Origin: Rotaria macrura
Taxonomy: Eukaryota; Rotifera; Eurotatoria; Philodinida; Philodinidae
Reading direction: 5' to 3'
Assembly (NCBI GenBank): GCA_900239685.1
Contig: OENT01000404.1
Location: forward strand, 57,976-121,975
Length of the DNA: 64,000 nucleotides
Positions within the stretch are counted from its first letter, which is position 1; each line of letters begins with the position of its first letter. A program made the translations under genes and the position numbers. The notes under the pieces are model-generated. The model saw nothing but the letters and a program-made list of their open reading frames with translations. It was not told where the DNA came from and did no database searches. Positions 49,618 to 64,000 of this stretch are shown here, one piece after another.

Positions 49618-50231
49618 CCTGAACGAGTTGTGTCATAGATGAAAGAAGGTTTATGTAAATTTGGATTACAGTTTTGTGTACTATAGAAGATATAGACAGC
49701 ACTATACAAAACTCATCTAAGACAAAATGATTAATTTATCTTTACGAAATAGTGTAAGCATGAGAATCAATACATAGAATCTAAGTGTTGAAATCAACAA
49801 GGGTTTTTATCATTCTGTCTTGTTTACCTAGGTGAATTTTTGTTTCCAAAATGTTAAGTCACTGCTATGTCGAAGATGAATATGCATGAAAATCAAAAGG
49901 AATGGGTTAGAACGTTGTTTATTGTTAGAAATTAAAATACTCTTTTTATATCTGAATCAATCTGTTGTGCATGATTTCGTTTTCAATGAATAAGACGACC
50001 ATATTGAAGAATGACATACCTCAATGCCATCATTAAATTAAAATCTCGTTTGTAGAATCGTAAGAAGGAATCACATAGCGACCTCTTTTGATTTATTTCT
50101 TTATATTATTCTTTCGAGAAAATAAAATCATGCATTGTTATTGGTTGCTCAAATGTTTGTTTACTGATTTCACTGATTCTTTCTGTTTTAGAGAGACTAT
50201 TTAGAATTGACTAATTATTATTACTATTTCA
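49618..50231. other. upstream region of mL48
   Basis: About 0.6 kb with no gene or repeat recognised; AT-rich. Confidence 0.45.
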
Positions 50232-51173
50232 ATGAATACAATACTATCACGATTCGTACCACTCCTATCATCATATACATATCGATCAGTTCTTTCTGTA
50301 CGTTTTACAAGGTAAGTGTGCATTGACGCATTTTCCTAGAAGCATATTATTTATGCAGTATATTTCAGATCGAATACTCGAACTAAAAATGTTACATTGA
50401 AAAATGAAAATACCCAAACTATTTGTGTCGTTCCTGATCCAATTGTAAACCGAGGTGTCATCTACGAACCACCATATTTATTCGAAACAGATATTTATCC
50501 TAACTATCCACTATTATCGGTATCTATACGAGGCTATGATTATGTTGTACTCGAAGGTTATTTTCGGTACATCCAAAAATTAGCTCAATCACTAGATATT
50601 AAAGTTCCTGAAGCGTATGTTATTGTTCATTCATATCTATTGATGTTGCGACCTTTTCTTTTGTTCTAGTGTTCCTATTCCAGCTAAATCATCTCGTGTG
50701 ACAATACTTAAGTCACGTAGTACACAAATCGATGTTGAACATCATTTAAATCTGTATCATCGTATAGTAAAAGTAAGAACCAATGATAGTTTTTATTTGC
50801 AACAAAAAATAAAATAAATGTATGTCTATGGTCATTTCAGTTCGCCAAAGTAAAAGCAACTGTTGCACCAATTTTATTTGAATGCATACGTTTAAATATT
50901 CCTGAAGGTGTTGAACTTAAAATAGACACACCGAATATAGCCGATGATGAATTTCGATATGTACCCGATGTTGAATTAAAACAATTACAAAGTGAATTAC
51001 GTGCAATGGACCATGAAAAAGAAGAAACACAAAAAGCTAAAGAAGCTAAACGTGCATTAAAACAAAAAGAAAAAGCACAAGCTATGCTTTTATCAATATT
51101 ATCTCCATTCAATGATGAAACAATATCATCGACACCTGATGATTCATCAGATAAGGATGATAAATCCACATAG
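50232..51173 (+). CDS. MRPL48: mitochondrial large-subunit ribosomal protein mL48
   Basis: Protein of the mitochondrial 39S subunit with an S10-like ferredoxin fold. Four exons: 50232-50311, 50369-50614, 50670-50772, 50841-51173, giving 253 aa (human 212). The N-terminus is basic and hydroxylated (SRFVPLLSSYTYRSVLSVRF), as for mitochondrial import. The S10-like domain is recognisable from IRGYDYVVLEGYFRYIQKLA, SLDIKVPEA, the strand TQIDVEHHLNLYHRIV and RLNIPEGVELKI. The mid-domain YDYVVLEGY plus LPEGV-type end favours mL48 over uS10m. A charged Lys/Glu-rich coiled-coil tail ending in an acidic stretch is longer than in vertebrates. It lies 391 bp upstream of the FHA gene on the same strand. 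Confidence 0.85.
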
Positions 51174-51564
51174 TTTAGTGAAGAAATTATTTTCTTCGTG
51201 TTTTTTATACATACTGAAATTCTGTGCCTCATTTATCAACATCAGTTTGAGTTTGTTATCTTCTCTTGGTTTTTGTTTCTTTTGCTTTGGTTTTTCTAGA
51301 TGAATCGTTCTTGTTCAATGAATCATGACACTTAATGATGTATTATGATGGATAATTAATTTTCCTTGTCTACATCCTATCATATCAAACAATCATGATC
51401 AAATAGGCAGTTTAATCGTATGTTGTAAAATGAAAATTAAAAGTTTCTTAAAACACAAAACTTTTTTCTTCCTCTTTTGCAATAATAACTAGAACGAAAA
51501 AAACACGAACACGATTTGAATCGAATGAAAAATTAAAATTTTTTTTCATTTTTTTTCAGATACC
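51174..51564. other. mL48-FHA gene spacer
   Basis: 391 bp, no gene. A long poly-T tract ending in TTTCAG at about 51545-51559 stands only 5 bp before the next ATG, so a spliced leader or 5'-UTR intron must join there. Confidence 0.45.
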
Positions 51565-53478
51565 ATGCCTCGATCACCAAGACAAGAGACAAGTAAACGA
51601 AAGAAGAAATATGAACACTCACCATCAGATGATGAAAGAAAATCATCACGTAACAATAAAAGTCTAAAACATTCTGGTAAGCTTTTTTTTCTGGTTCTTG
51701 TCTTATTTCGATCACGAAAACGTTTTCTTTTTAATATTTTTTACACGAATGTAAATGCTCGTAATTCCAAGTTATAACCGACTCAGCTGTCTTTTACTTG
51801 TTTATAGACGATGAGTAGAAAAACAGTATGTTAGAATTTCATTTTTGAATCATCGTCGACATAGTATTTTGTTTGTTATATGTCAAGAATAACTGCTTGT
51901 ATTGCATGATCCATCGGATAACATGACAAATCAGAGCTAGACGAAGTTCTTGTTCACGACAGTGCTTATCGTGACAACATCCCTAGTGCTCATTGTTTTT
52001 TTTTTCTTTGGTCGTTTCTTCTACTACGTATTAAGATAGTAAGTAATGAGTAATTCACACTTCTCTTATTTCGTCTACATGATTCAGTCTTATTGGAAGA
52101 AATGACTTCGTTATTGTATTTTTACGGTTCAATCAGCAAAATGTTACAGGTGAAAACAAGATTTCTATATGAACTGATCAAGGTAGCTTTATAATGAGTA
52201 TTTATATAGAATATCAGGAACTGCGAAAAAAATCATATATGTTTTCTTACTGTAACTTAATCGTAATAAGAGTTTAAGATATAGCTCGGTTCGATGGCTA
52301 CTGTTAATGAAAAAATACTTCTAACAGTAGCATTTTATTTCATGATTCTGAGAGTGTGTGTCACTATGAAATCTTTCATGGCAATATTTTTGAGTGAAAT
52401 GTTAGATGACTCACTCTTGCTTATATGTACTCACGATAGTCGTTATTAACTAAGTTCTATGTTGACTATATTTTAGCATACAACTTTACTGTTTGTGATT
52501 AGATAGTATGTACGAACAGCAAATAAATTCAATGTTTAATCTAATTTTGTTTTTTTTAAAGTATTCAGAAGTATGATTTGTGGGAAAGATTTCGGATTAT
52601 TTCATCACACACATTAGGGAAACATTGGTTTTGAAAGATAAGATAGCATCGCTCGTTCATTCTTTTAACACCTGATAACTAGAAAGTTTATTCATAGCTG
52701 GATACCATGTCCAAATTACTTCATTGGAATTCTCATCTATATCAATGCTTTCTTTTCCAATTTATTATGATCGATCATTCGACTCCAAGATATGTGCATA
52801 GTTGAATCTAAAGATGTCAATGTCTTCTCTAAACTAATAAAATTTTATACTCCGTAAGAATTATGATCATTATTTTACATAGAAGCTTCGTATTCAGATG
52901 ATGACGATAACAATTTACATCGTCGATCACCGCCACGAAATGGACGAGCTGAGATAAAATCATTCTACAAAGAACCTTTAGAAGCTCGTTTACCTGATCG
53001 TCATTGGCGTTTATCAGTATCGAAAGATGGTGAAGATTTGCCAACGTATCGAGTTTATCGTCAATCAAAATACATCTTTGGCCGTGATAAAGATCGTTGT
53101 GATATACGTTTACATCATCCGTCATGTTCAACTATTCATGCAGTTTTACAATATCGTCTTCGGGGTGACAATCATGCACGTCAAGTTCATCCTTATTTAC
53201 TCGATTTAGGATCATCTCATGGAACGTTTCTTAATCGACGTCGAATAGATGAAAATCGTTTTTATAAATTAGAAGAAAATGATATGATACAATTTGGTGA
53301 AAGTTCAAAAGAATTTATTCTTATTGGTTCAGATTCATTAAATAAGTAAATAGAATATTTAGGAAAAAGAAAAGTTTCATGTAAAATATATTTTTTCTTG
53401 AAGGCATAATCATGATTCGAAGCGCTCAAATCAACATAAACATCATGAAAATAAATCCAAGTCAAGTGACGAAGATGA
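51565..53478 (+). CDS. SNIP1: SNIP1-like FHA protein; N-terminal half of a predicted SNIP1-PRP4K fusion
   Basis: Spliceosome-associated FHA protein (SNIP1/DAWDLE type, a retention-and-splicing complex partner by family). Exons 51565-51676, 52883-53345, 53404-53478 encode residues 1-216. Residues 1-60 are Ser/Arg/Lys-rich and disordered. The lead-in IKSFYKEPLEARLPDRHWRL is the hallmark segment before SNIP1-type FHA domains. The FHA domain (about 93-185) shows YIFGRDKDRCDI, HPSCSTIHAVLQYR, LLDLGSSHGTFLN, and the phospho-threonine-binding Arg and Ser/His residues are present. After the FHA domain come basic His/Lys-rich and then acidic residues (SKSSDEDE). There is no stop at the end of exon 3: it ends in a GTATGT donor in phase 2, matching the acceptor at 54650. 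Retaining that intron would add only about four residues before a stop. Intron 1 is 1.2 kb. Confidence 0.88.
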
Positions 53479-54649
53479 GTATGTATTAAGAATTTGATTT
53501 TCATTTGTCAAACCTAGCGAACAAAATGCCTTGTGTATATTCCCATGAAATACAATCAAACCTACAGAATCAAACATCTATTATACAATTTTCATTGAGA
53601 ATGGATTCCTAACCCGAAGCCAATTCTATAAATTATACCTTTGCTTTTTCATTATGAATCGAATTATGACACCTAGTTTTGAGTGCACTGACAGTAGAAG
53701 TTAGCTCAAGAAAATTGGATGACATTGAAGCCAGTAAAGTTCGACCCGAGCTCAATAGTTCTATCAAGTTTCAGCAATATCAATTTTCCTTATTTGCATT
53801 AATAACGAAGTAGTTTCGACTATAAAACGTTTTCCCCGGAAATTTTATTGTCTGATGTGTACGAAAAAGAAATATGACAATGAATAGCTACGGTTGAATA
53901 AAGCATTTCATGAGCCAGGATCTAAAACGAGCACTCACGCCTTGCTTCTCTCACTCGATGCAGCATGTATCGAAATGATCGCAACTGGAATCAAGAGCAT
54001 CATTTCAATATTTCTGGAAGATTATGATTCAATTCGGAAAAAAACTTTCGATCTACCGTCCAATATCATGTGTACCTTAAGAGCAATATAGAGCCAAATA
54101 CATATGTAAAAGGCTTGTGTTTTCAAGGTGTGATCAGGTATTAGATGTCATTTTTTTAAATGAAAGATCTTAACACTGTATATATTGACATCTCGTCTGT
54201 TTGTTTCATCTATGAATGGCATCTAATCATTTGTTAGTAATATCGAATAATTCATAATCTTACCGTTTCTAAGAAACGGTTAGATAGATCCCTTTGAAGA
54301 ACAACAGAGGGTATGGACGCGAGATTTCATCTTGACTTAGCTCATATCTCTGTACTGATCCATTTCCAACAATTGTATTTCCTATGGAAATTGTACAACT
54401 AAATGTACAATAGTAAATGTAATTGTTCTATATCCTGCGGATGATAGACTATAAAATATATACAAATACGTGTTATTGCCGTGACTGCCAGAGGAATTTC
54501 GACGTGAGTAAAATGTCGTCTTACCTAACACGGTTAGGAAATTAACTTAAGAATATTAAAGTACGAGAAGAGACAATACAACTCCAATAGTTTAGCTTCA
54601 TTGATATTACTAAATAAATCCAGCTTATAAAAATGTATTTATTTCACAG

Positions 54650-58028
<3,379 letters not shown>

Positions 58029-59042
58029 AATAAATAAATAAATACTAAAGAATGTAGGATTTTCGTTTTCTATTATAACCGTCCAAAGAAAAAAAAAGGA
58101 AAATCATCATTTATTATAATTTCTCTTTTCGTTCATTTTTTCTTCATCTTGTACAATTCTATTAAACAAAGAAAACCAAATATATACATATATATATGAT
58201 TTAGTTACTGTTGTGTGCTATGTAGATCATCACAACAAAGCGGAGATTTCATTTCTTGTGTTTGTTTACAAAAACCTGTTGATCTTGTTCTTCTTCTTGT
58301 TTAAGGATTTCATGGGCAATGATTCATAAAAATACCTAAAGAGATAATGAAACACATGATCATCTTCATCTATTTCGACACGAATGAAAGCTGAAAACTT
58401 TGGGATTTACATTTCTCTCACAAGTAAAAAAGAAAGTTTCATTATGGATTGAAGTTTGATTGATTTGGAAGTAAAGGAGGAGGCAAGAATATTGTAATTT
58501 TTGACTTACATATTATTATTATAATCATTTATTTCTGTTTTATCTTGTTAGAACAACATTGGTTTATAGTTAGTGCTTATCTGCGAGATATAAAAAGGTT
58601 CGAAACAAAAAAAAATAAAAGAATCAAATAAGAATAAAGACAGATATTCAATAACGAAAATTATTTTAACTTTTACTTCTTTTGTTCTTGTGATTATTCA
58701 ATGCTTGTTTATTTAGTTATTGAATGAAATATATCAATAATTCGATTGGAGTAATCGACACCGACTCGCTCGGACAAGTATTGCTTCGACGAATTTATTT
58801 TCTATTCTCATTACGATCTACATTTTCTATTATATTTCAGCTCATCAAGAACTACTATGTAATTCTTCATGATAATCTATAAGAACAATAATTTTTAATC
58901 TTAAATTTGTAAAACATGTTTCATGTAATAAATCATAGAAATAAAATAAAAAACTGTATCTGAAAGAAATCTAAATACATCTTTTGCTCAGTACATTCCT
59001 TTTCATGATTTGTTCTCTTTTAAGATTGATTAGAAGCCAATC
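58029..59042. other. intergenic, no gene recognised
   Basis: 1 kb. Repeated AAATAAATAAATA right after the stop supplies the poly(A) signal. The rest is T/A-rich with no frame worth reporting. Confidence 0.5.
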
Positions 59043-60966
59043 ATGTTACATCTTCCATCAATGCTCGCTTATGGATTTATATCATTTTCTATGGCATTTC
59101 TGAATAAAGCTCTTTTTGAAATAAGTGATTTTCAAAATAGTCTATTTGTTGTTCTCGTTCAACTTTTATTTGTTATTCTATCATTCCAAATGTTAAGCTA
59201 TGTCGGTTTTAATCAAACACCAATTGTAACCCAAAATGATATAAGTGCATTTCTTATTCCGTCCATTTTCTATAGTATCAGTACCGTAGCATCATTGCAA
59301 GCTCTTATGAAACTTAATGTTGGTATTTATGTTGTGATTAAGGTTAGTAAATTTTTTTACGTGCAAACATCGTTTGTTTAAAAGAGAAAAATGTTCGATG
59401 TAACTCTTATGACGTCTTGCTAAGGAAAACTAAAGTTTATTGAATGATTAAGAATTACTAATATCATTTGAATTGATGTATTTTTTCATTAGAATGAAAA
59501 TAAGACTGGTGTTCTGTCAAAAAGACAATATTTGATTAAATTAGCGATGGAATGGTGATGCTGGTTGACTAATCACAGGCTTAGCATTTAAGTATCTTTC
59601 ATAATGTACTGTAAGTGAAATTACTAGAGTTACATCAATATCAATGACAACGAATCCAGAATGATTGATAATTAAGAAGCGCGTGCTGTATCGCTGCAGG
59701 TCTAGCTACTTGGGTGCATGAAAGAATTGCTTAAACTGCGTAAGTTGTTAACGTGCAGCTGTCATTCGACGAGTAACGTATTAGGACCATGCTTATAACA
59801 GTCAACATAGGATTTTTTACACTGTCAAGCTCTGCTAACATATAGCTAGACGAATATGATTAATGCTTATGTAAATAGCTTAGAAAAGTTGTCTCAAACA
59901 TCACTCTAAATACCGAAGAAGCTGATAAGACGATCGTGAATCTACGGTGTTGATACATTTCTGTTGTTATTTGAAAGACTTTCGATTGAGATTATTCGAT
60001 GCTTCCCATCTATCTTTCGTCGCTGAAAGTTCCTATGCTTGCATCGAGTTTATCAGTTCAACTGCAAATCTTTCTCAAAAATTTTCGAAAATCGCATAAC
60101 TTTGATTTCACTATTGATCATAATTTTCCGACTCGAGTATATATTGACGTTTGCTTTCTTTATTCTAGCGATGTACACCAGCACTCACATTTATTTTACA
60201 ATCTCTTGTATTGAAAAAGAAAAAACTTGATTTCAAAACTGGGGTGTGTGTATTAGCTATAACAGCTGGTGCTGTGATAACGTCCATTAGTGATTTAACT
60301 TTTCATGCAGAATCGTATATTATCGGAACGTTAAGTGTCATATTTCAAGCGTTGTATCTTTTAACAGTACAAAGATGTAGTGAAAACAAAACATCATCTG
60401 AAGTTCTCTATATTAATAGTCTAGTATCATTACCGATGGTATTTGTTTTAATGATTCTATTTTCTAATGACCTATCCAATGTACGATCATATAATGGCTA
60501 TTCAACATTTTCATTTTGGTTATATTTCTTATCATCGACATTTGGTGGAGGTTTACTTAATGGTGCAACATTTTGGTGCATAATGAGAAATTCAGCATTA
60601 ACTACAAGGTTTGTATTTTAATTGTCACCTTTGATAATTCAAGACTACAGCGTAAAATGTTTACCTGTAACTTTATTCTTATCTAGTGTGGTTGGTGTAC
60701 TCAAAAGTATACTACAAATATTAGTTGGCTTGTTTGTATTTGATCGATTGTCTATAAATCTCAACACCGTTATCGGTATTACATTATCAATATTGGCTGG
60801 TACGATGTTTAGTTATTTTGAATATACGGCAAAAAATAAAAAGTCAACAACAAGTACGCATGACATTGAATGTGATCGACTACATTCGCAGTTTACAAGC
60901 TCATCTTTTTGTACACAAGAAATGACGACAAATTCAGAAAAGTTGGTGCAACATTTCTATAACTAA
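59043..60966 (+). CDS. SLC35D: SLC35D-type nucleotide-sugar transporter
   Basis: Multi-pass antiporter of the TPT/SLC35 superfamily; members exchange nucleotide sugars for nucleoside monophosphates across Golgi or ER membranes. Three exons: 59043-59342, 60169-60608, 60687-60966, giving 339 aa, the usual length. About ten hydrophobic segments are visible, starting MLAYGFISFSMAFLNKALF. The most diagnostic parts are the mid-protein RRF-like region (VVIKRCTPALTFILQSLVL), ITAGAVITSISDLTFHAESY, and MRNSALTTSVVGVLKSILQ, the conserved substrate-site segment of SLC35D. The C-terminal about 50 residues are polar and cytosolic. The family call is good; the paralogue (D1, D2, D3) and the sugar transported cannot be told. 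An 826-bp intron separates exons 1 and 2. Confidence 0.88.
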
Positions 60967-61387
60967 ACAACAAAAAAAGGATAGCTTTAGTGTTTGGAAA
61001 AAGGAATTAAAATATCATGCTAAGTTTGACTACAGATTTCCTATCCAATGAGTTTATTTTACATCAAGATTTGTACAATAGAATTTTCTTTATCAATTTT
61101 ATTTTTAGATCACTCATCTGCGTCTCAGATGCGATCCGTCTGAAGTAAACAACAGTCATTCGATCTATTGAAGAATCTTTAATTTGTGATACAAAACCGA
61201 ACAAAAGATCTCTCTCATTAGCTGTTTTTTTTTCTATCATTTTTTAATAAATTCGTGATCGATGTTATCTATTTTACGCTGCTGCGTAAGAAATATTTTT
61301 TAGTTGAAATGCTGTTTTGTTTTACTTATATAATACTAATAAAAATTATTTAAATTAATGAAATATTTTAGATAGAATGTTGATACG
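60967..61387. other. intergenic, no gene recognised
   Basis: About 420 bp, A/T-rich, nothing recognisable. Confidence 0.5.
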
Positions 61388-62917
61388 ATGAATATTTATA
61401 TTTTATTTATCTTTCTTTGGTATCGGGTATGCTGAAATTGTTTATGTGTCTTCTGTTTCATAAAACATTACTGTCGTAGGTCAATTTCATTCGTTGTAAT
61501 AAACCATGTTCACGTGAAGGTAGTCGAATCGTTCGTGATTATTTTACACGAGTAACTAAATTTTGACTCGATATATATTTAGTTGTTTTCGCTTTTTTGC
61601 CATAGGCACTCGGTCCAATTTATGAAAAGAATCATATTGCTATTCCACTAGAATGTGTTTTTTCACCGATGCGTGATAGTTTTTATCGACAAGAATTACA
61701 TAAAGTTAAAATATCGAATGATAAATGGTTATGTAAATTTTGTAATAAAACATTTTATTCAGAATATTATCTTGATACACATTTTGTCAATCGACATAAT
61801 GATACATTACTAAGGGTAAGAAATATTTTGTTAATTAGTTACGTTTTATTTTTGGCATGTTAAAACAAATAATACTTTCCTTTTAGAGTGAACAATCAAT
61901 ATGTCTATCAGATTATTGTTCAATATTTCGATGTGATGTTTTAAAACGACGAAAGAAATCTTTAAAATCTTTGAATCCATTAACAAGTGGATCACGTGGA
62001 TTAAAACGAAAACCTCGAAAAACTATTAACCAACAACAACTAACAATTTTACGCACACATTGTACTGTGAGTAGTAGATATGATTCTCAGGAGAAATTTT
62101 TATATCGATAAATTTTAGTCACTGATCAATCAATGTATTCCAGATAATGTTAATTACGATACAAAAATCAAAGTACAGCGTAAGTATTGAGTGAATGAGA
62201 GAAAAAGAATCTTTGACCAATCAGTTTTGTTCCCGGTATTTTATCACAGACAAGTTGTCGTCAATAGTGAATCCAAAGAAACAGTACTCTCTTTTGACAC
62301 AAATTGATTTTTCATGAATACACTGCTAGTACAAGCTATTATAGTTCAACAATCAAATTGAACAACAAGACCCGTTTAAACATATAACTCTACTGTTCAA
62401 AAGAAAATCTTACTTTCATATTTAGATCAGATGCACGCCGAAATATGTGCTTATCTAACAGCCAATAAATATTTTGAATTACCAGCCTATCGAGTACGAT
62501 AAATTTCTTATTCTTTTTGACTTATCCAATTTGAAGATTGATTTTTATTTGACAGAAACCTCTGGTAAATTTTACAGTTGTTTTCTGTTTGGTTATCTTT
62601 CTTGGCATGTGTCTTGTCGGTATTGGTGTAGCGACACATTCTGATTGGAAGTGTGTATTTTCGATTTTCTTCATGTGTTTATACTTTCGAACATTGATTT
62701 TTAACTATTCAGATTGGACGAGAATGATGATTATCAGTCAAACAAACATCTATCAGATGATGCAATATCGGCAGCTACTGCTTTGTTATCAACTACACCA
62801 GCTAATGGTATTGTTCATTTATCAAAAAATGCTGGATTATCAATTCGTCAACGAGTGCAATTTAAGCCGGGCAACGGCGAATGCCAACACTCGCATCATC
62901 ATCATGAGCATATGTAA
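61388..62917 (+). CDS. single-C2H2 zinc-finger membrane protein, unnamed family
   Basis: Eight exons fit in phase: 61388-61426, 61480-61551, 61606-61815, 61887-62066, 62119-62179, 62426-62493, 62556-62650, 62713-62917, giving 309 aa. It begins with a short hydrophobic stretch (IYILFIFLWYR) that could be a signal peptide or anchor. One C2H2 finger follows: WLCKFCNKTFYSEYYLDTHF then VNRHND. Next are a CLSDYCSIFRC cysteine motif, a very basic stretch (LKRRKKSLKSL, RGLKRKPRK), and one strong transmembrane helix (VVFCLVIFLGMCLVGIGVAT) about 90 residues from the end. The His-rich C-terminus (HSHHHHEHM) could bind metal. I recall similar eukaryotic proteins with a finger plus CLxDYC motif but no name or role. 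The first exon is the least certain. Confidence 0.72.
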
Positions 62918-63522
62918 ATCCGTAGAATTACTTTTATTGTGATCATCGTGTGTTTTTCGTGAGTCATGTATTATTCAATCTCGATGTTTTGTTTTTTCTC
63001 TATGTTGTAAGCCATCGTATTGAATGCTTTTATCGAAAAACAAAAATAAATTCTTCTAGTCATGTCAATGATATTGAATCAATCATGAAATCTAGGCAAA
63101 GCAGAATTTTATACGGGTTCACAAAAACAGGAAGATCTAAATAGTGAGAGATAGCCTATAAATATATAGTATGAAACATCGATCATAATCAAGACAGACT
63201 AATAAGTGCAGATTTGATCATTGTGTTTCGTTCGTTAGAAAACACTTATCATTATAGAAAAAGATAGAGATGATGATAAAATGCAAAAAAAGCAAGAGAG
63301 TAACAGCTGACTTTCTGACTTACATGATTTTGAATGACATTTTTCACTTAATTGATCAGACGGGATTACAGGATTTACTGCCGTTTCTTTTACTGCCGTT
63401 GTAAACTACTGTTTACAAATAGACTTAGTATTTTTGCATATCACGTTTCTGTCGTAGAAGTTGTATGAATAATTTAGATAAAACTTAATGATCACAGTCA
63501 AAGGAAATTTTCTTGCTTTATC
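62918..63522. other. intergenic, no gene recognised
   Basis: About 0.6 kb downstream of the zinc-finger gene. The open frame 62950-63144 has no domain. Nothing else is seen. Confidence 0.45.
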
Positions 63523-63843
63523 TCAAAGGTTCTATTTTCACATCAAACGTTCGTGAATCTTATTGAATAATTTGCTTATAGTTTGTAATGAAGAAAGATC
63601 TATCTAGATTTTAATTTGTGTTGTCTATGTCAAAGGTTCTATTTTCACATCACACGTTCGTGAATCTTATTGAATAATTTGCTTATAGTTTGTAATGAAG
63701 AAAGATCTATCTAGATTTTAATTTGTGTTGTCTATGTCAAAGGTTCTTTTTTCATCTCAAACGTTCGTAAATTTAATTAGAAATGCTTCCTATAGTTCGT
63801 AATGTAAAAAAGAACAGTTTAAATTCTAATTGGTAGCTTCTAT
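63523..63843. repeat. 107-bp tandem repeat, about three copies
   Basis: Units start with TCAAAGGTTCT at 63523, 63630 and 63737. The first two copies are nearly identical (one or two differences). The third is clearly diverged, and a degenerate fourth may begin at about 63845. It is noncoding. Confidence 0.9.
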
Positions 63844-64000
63844 CTCACAAGGATTATTATAACTTATTGAAATGGAATCTATAGTTTTTGATGAGAATTG
63901 TTGTTTGTTAAGTTTATCCGAACTGGTTTAAGTTGAATAGTAGGAGAATGCTAATTTTCATGAATGAACTATTGTCATTTCAATATGTTCTTTTTTTCCA
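63844..64000. other. end of window
   Basis: 157 bp. It may contain a degraded further unit of the tandem repeat. No gene start is visible. Confidence 0.4.

Noticed and set aside
54633..54649. In-frame ATG just before the first PRP4K exon, suggesting a separate kinase gene
   Set aside because: It lies inside a good acceptor (TTTATTTCACAG), and the fusion model keeps phase. Not excluded; it is stated as the alternative in the fusion finding.

Overview
This 64 kb window is AT-rich eukaryotic DNA from an invertebrate animal. The genes are intron-rich, most introns are only about 45-85 bp with GT-AG ends, and the intergenic spacing is compact. The gene content (TBK1-like kinase, p62, FMRFamide-receptor-like GPCR, scramblase, mL48) is metazoan. 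The compactness, the poly-T/CAG acceptors just upstream of many start codons (as expected under spliced-leader trans-splicing) and the short hairpin elements fit a bdelloid rotifer best. That placement is an inference; no ribosomal or mitochondrial marker is present. All exon models were read by hand from splice signals and reading phase. Each multi-exon model listed sums to a multiple of three.

Layout. 0.8-11.8 kb holds three tightly packed plus-strand genes: mitochondrial rRNA methyltransferase MRM3, F-actin capping protein alpha, and exocyst subunit Sec15/EXOC6. MRM3 and the capping gene are only 71 bp apart. 11.8-15.5 kb is gene-poor and carries a 353-bp nested-hairpin MITE with TA flanks. 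15.5-23.1 kb holds a divergent pair, RPRD1 (minus) and a TBK1/IKK-epsilon-like kinase (plus). 24.0-25.6 kb holds RhoGDI and SRP14. 28.2-28.9 kb holds a small lysine-rich coiled-coil protein. 32.1-34.6 kb holds a secreted-peptide-like gene facing a peptide-type GPCR. 36.6-37.8 kb holds a phospholipid scramblase.

38.5-44 kb and 46-50 kb are the repeat-rich parts. They contain a FLYWCH-domain remnant between TTTCGTCGAA-rich inverted repeats, a perfect palindrome whose centre coincides with an assembly gap, a diverged fold-back element, a 1.46-kb non-autonomous element with about 267-bp inverted repeats, and an ATCCGAT-rich patch. Between these blocks lies p62/SQSTM1 (44.4-45.8 kb), with a clear TATA box.

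50.2-58.0 kb holds mitochondrial ribosomal protein mL48, followed by an FHA protein of SNIP1 type whose last exon joins, in phase and inside a continuous acidic run, to the PRP4 kinase exons. This is a candidate fusion of two spliceosome factors and the most interesting observation here. 59.0-62.9 kb holds an SLC35D-type nucleotide-sugar transporter and an unnamed single-C2H2 membrane protein. The window ends in a 107-bp tandem repeat.

Functionally the genes are mostly housekeeping: RNA processing, mitochondrial translation, actin, Rho and vesicle traffic. TBK1 and p62, partners in selective autophagy and innate signalling in other animals, are both present, about 21 kb apart. No tRNA, rRNA or CRISPR array was found.
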